Shown here: piece by piece, positions 6,236 through 6,754 of the stretch
Layout of the letters: each line of letters starts with the position of its first letter
How positions within the stretch are numbered: position 1 is the stretch's first letter
Notes under the pieces: generated by a model
Told to the model about the DNA's origin: nothing
What the model saw: the letters and a program-made list of their open reading frames with translations, nothing else
Databases searched by the model: none
Source: JBCDCU01 sp039180865
Lineage (GTDB): Bacteria; Pseudomonadota; Alphaproteobacteria; Rhizobiales; JACESI01
Length of the DNA: 6,754 nt
Direction: 5' to 3'
NCBI GenBank assembly: GCA_039180865.1
Contig: JBCDCZ010000248.1
Coordinates: 1 to 6,754 of the forward strand
Made by a program: the position numbers and the translations under genes

Positions 6236-6260
6236 GCCAGTGATAGCCGGACGGGTGAGA

Positions 6261-6285
6261 GCCAAAGTTGCGTTCGCATCTTGGC
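6261..6285 (+). repeat. Inverted repeat in the predicted creatininase leader
   Basis: GCCAA (6261-6265) pairs with TTGGC (6281-6285), and inside it TGCG (6269-6272) pairs with CGCA (6275-6278); the two centres differ by half a base because of a one-base offset. In RNA this could fold as a hairpin with a GUUC loop and one internal bulge, just before the purine-rich GGAAGGG at 6294-6300. It could also be a DNA operator. A function is not shown. Confidence 0.35.
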
Positions 6286-6314
6286 CGCCTGAAGGAAGGG
6301 TGATTGTAAGGTTT

Positions 6315-6754
6315 ATGCCGCGCTGGGACTTAATGACAAGCGACGAAATCGGGGCGTTTATCTCAACGAAGAGTGATCTTGCGATCCTTCCAGTTGGTGC
6401 AACGGAACAGCATGGGGCGCATCTTGCTAGTGGATGCGACACGATTTCGGCTGAAACGCTCGCGGTCCTTGCCGCTGAAAAAGCAGAAGCGCTTGTCCTG
6501 CCGGGCCTTCCTTACGGGTGCTCGCTAGGTCACACGGCGAAGTGGCCGGGTACGATTTCCCTTCATCCGACGACGCTCACGCAAGTTATCGTCGAATGCG
6601 GCCGGTGGGCCGTCGAAAACGGTATCAACAAGCTTCTCTTCCTGTCGGGCCACGGCACGAATGATGCCCCGCTGCGCAGTGCCATCCTGCAATTGCGGTA
6701 TGAGTTTCCCGACAAGCGGTTCGCGACCATGGGGCTTTGGGATATTTCCGAACG
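6315..6754 (+). CDS. Creatininase-family amidohydrolase (partial, runs off the right edge)
   Basis: The first 146 residues of a creatininase-family metal-dependent amidohydrolase, about 55-60% of the usual length. The N-terminus MPRWDLMTSDEI and the block LPVGATEQHGAHLASGCDT are family hallmarks. Predicted metal ligands are E31, H33 and D42, with H113 in LSGHGTND; the position corresponding to creatininase Glu122 is T115 here, so the second metal site or the specificity differs from true creatininase, and many family members likewise lack this glutamate. PGLPYGCSLGH (63-73) lines the active site. The ATG at 6315 is chosen because TAAGG lies just upstream and GGAAGGG a little further; GTG 6300 is too close to the latter. 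Members open cyclic amides or cleave small amides, including creatinine, mycofactocin precursor and formamide intermediates. In this cluster it may release nitrogen or split a gamma-glutamyl or N-acyl intermediate, by inference. A sigma-54 promoter precedes it. Confidence 0.9.
   Translation, partial: MPRWDLMTSDEIGAFISTKSDLAILPVGATEQHGAHLASGCDTISAETLAVLAAEKAEALVLPGLPYGCSLGHTAKWPGTISLHPTTLTQVIVECGRWAVENGINKLLFLSGHGTNDAPLRSAILQLRYEFPDKRFATMGLWDISE

Larger units (their letters stand above)
6018..6314. promoter_or_regulatory. Divergent control region between the ligase and creatininase genes
   Basis: This stretch of about 297 bp has no coding frame I trust. It holds several symmetric elements. 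From left to right these are the ligase leader; a minus-strand TGGCA...TTGCG match with 11-nt spacing (6122-6138); a 46-bp nested palindrome (6125-6170); a sigma-54-like promoter toward the creatininase (6220-6235) that lies inside a 7-bp inverted repeat (6218-6241); and a leader inverted repeat (6261-6285) before the ribosome site. The part nearest the ligase, about 6033-6120, shows nothing I can name. Confidence 0.7.

Noticed and set aside
6173..6442. An 89-residue minus-strand open frame across the intergenic region
   Set aside because: It overlaps the start of the creatininase gene and the sigma-54 element and has no recognisable domain.

Overview
The window looks like part of an alphaproteobacterial chromosome, probably a marine or rhizobial-type lineage. 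I base this on a G+C content in the mid-50s percent (estimated by sampling lines), tight gene packing, and proteins of the type III glutamine-synthetase and isopenicillin-N-synthase-like dioxygenase families, which are common in that class. The organism call is inference. No mobile element, CRISPR array, tRNA or rRNA was seen.

Layout from left to right. Positions 1-107 hold the 5' end of a minus-strand gene of unknown function. A 113-bp divergent gap follows. Then come two overlapping plus-strand genes: a 2-oxoglutarate/Fe(II) dioxygenase (221-1309) and a small GNAT-like protein (1293-1745). These converge, with only 17 bp between stop codons, on a minus-strand block of four genes. In transcription order the block is a glutamine-synthetase-like ligase (6017-4617), two short-chain dehydrogenases (4586-3807 and 3786-3046), and a Rieske non-heme iron oxygenase alpha subunit (2908-1763). 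A divergent intergenic region of about 297 bp (6018-6314) separates the ligase from a plus-strand creatininase-family amidohydrolase that runs off the right end.

Taken together the genes look like a catabolic or nitrogen-scavenging module for an organic amine or amide. A gamma-glutamyl ligase could activate or trap an amine, a Rieske oxygenase and perhaps the 2OG dioxygenase could oxidise or dealkylate it, two dehydrogenases (apparently of different cofactor preference) could oxidise the resulting alcohol or aldehyde, and an amidohydrolase could release nitrogen. The substrate cannot be read from the sequence. The Rieske enzyme has a glutamate at the bridging position, as in carnitine and betaine oxygenases, which points toward a methylated or quaternary amine.

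The most striking non-coding signals are two close matches to the sigma-54 (RpoN) promoter consensus with exact GG-N10-GC spacing. One reads toward the creatininase (6220-6235, +) and one toward the Rieske gene (3025-3010, -). They share the words ACTGGCAT and TTGCT. About 98 bp upstream of the predicted creatininase transcription start lies a 46-bp nested palindrome (6125-6170): a TTGCGCAA core and 7-bp outer arms that share the same centre. This is where an enhancer for a sigma-54 activator would be expected. A sigma-54-controlled amine-utilisation regulon is therefore the main hypothesis from this window.
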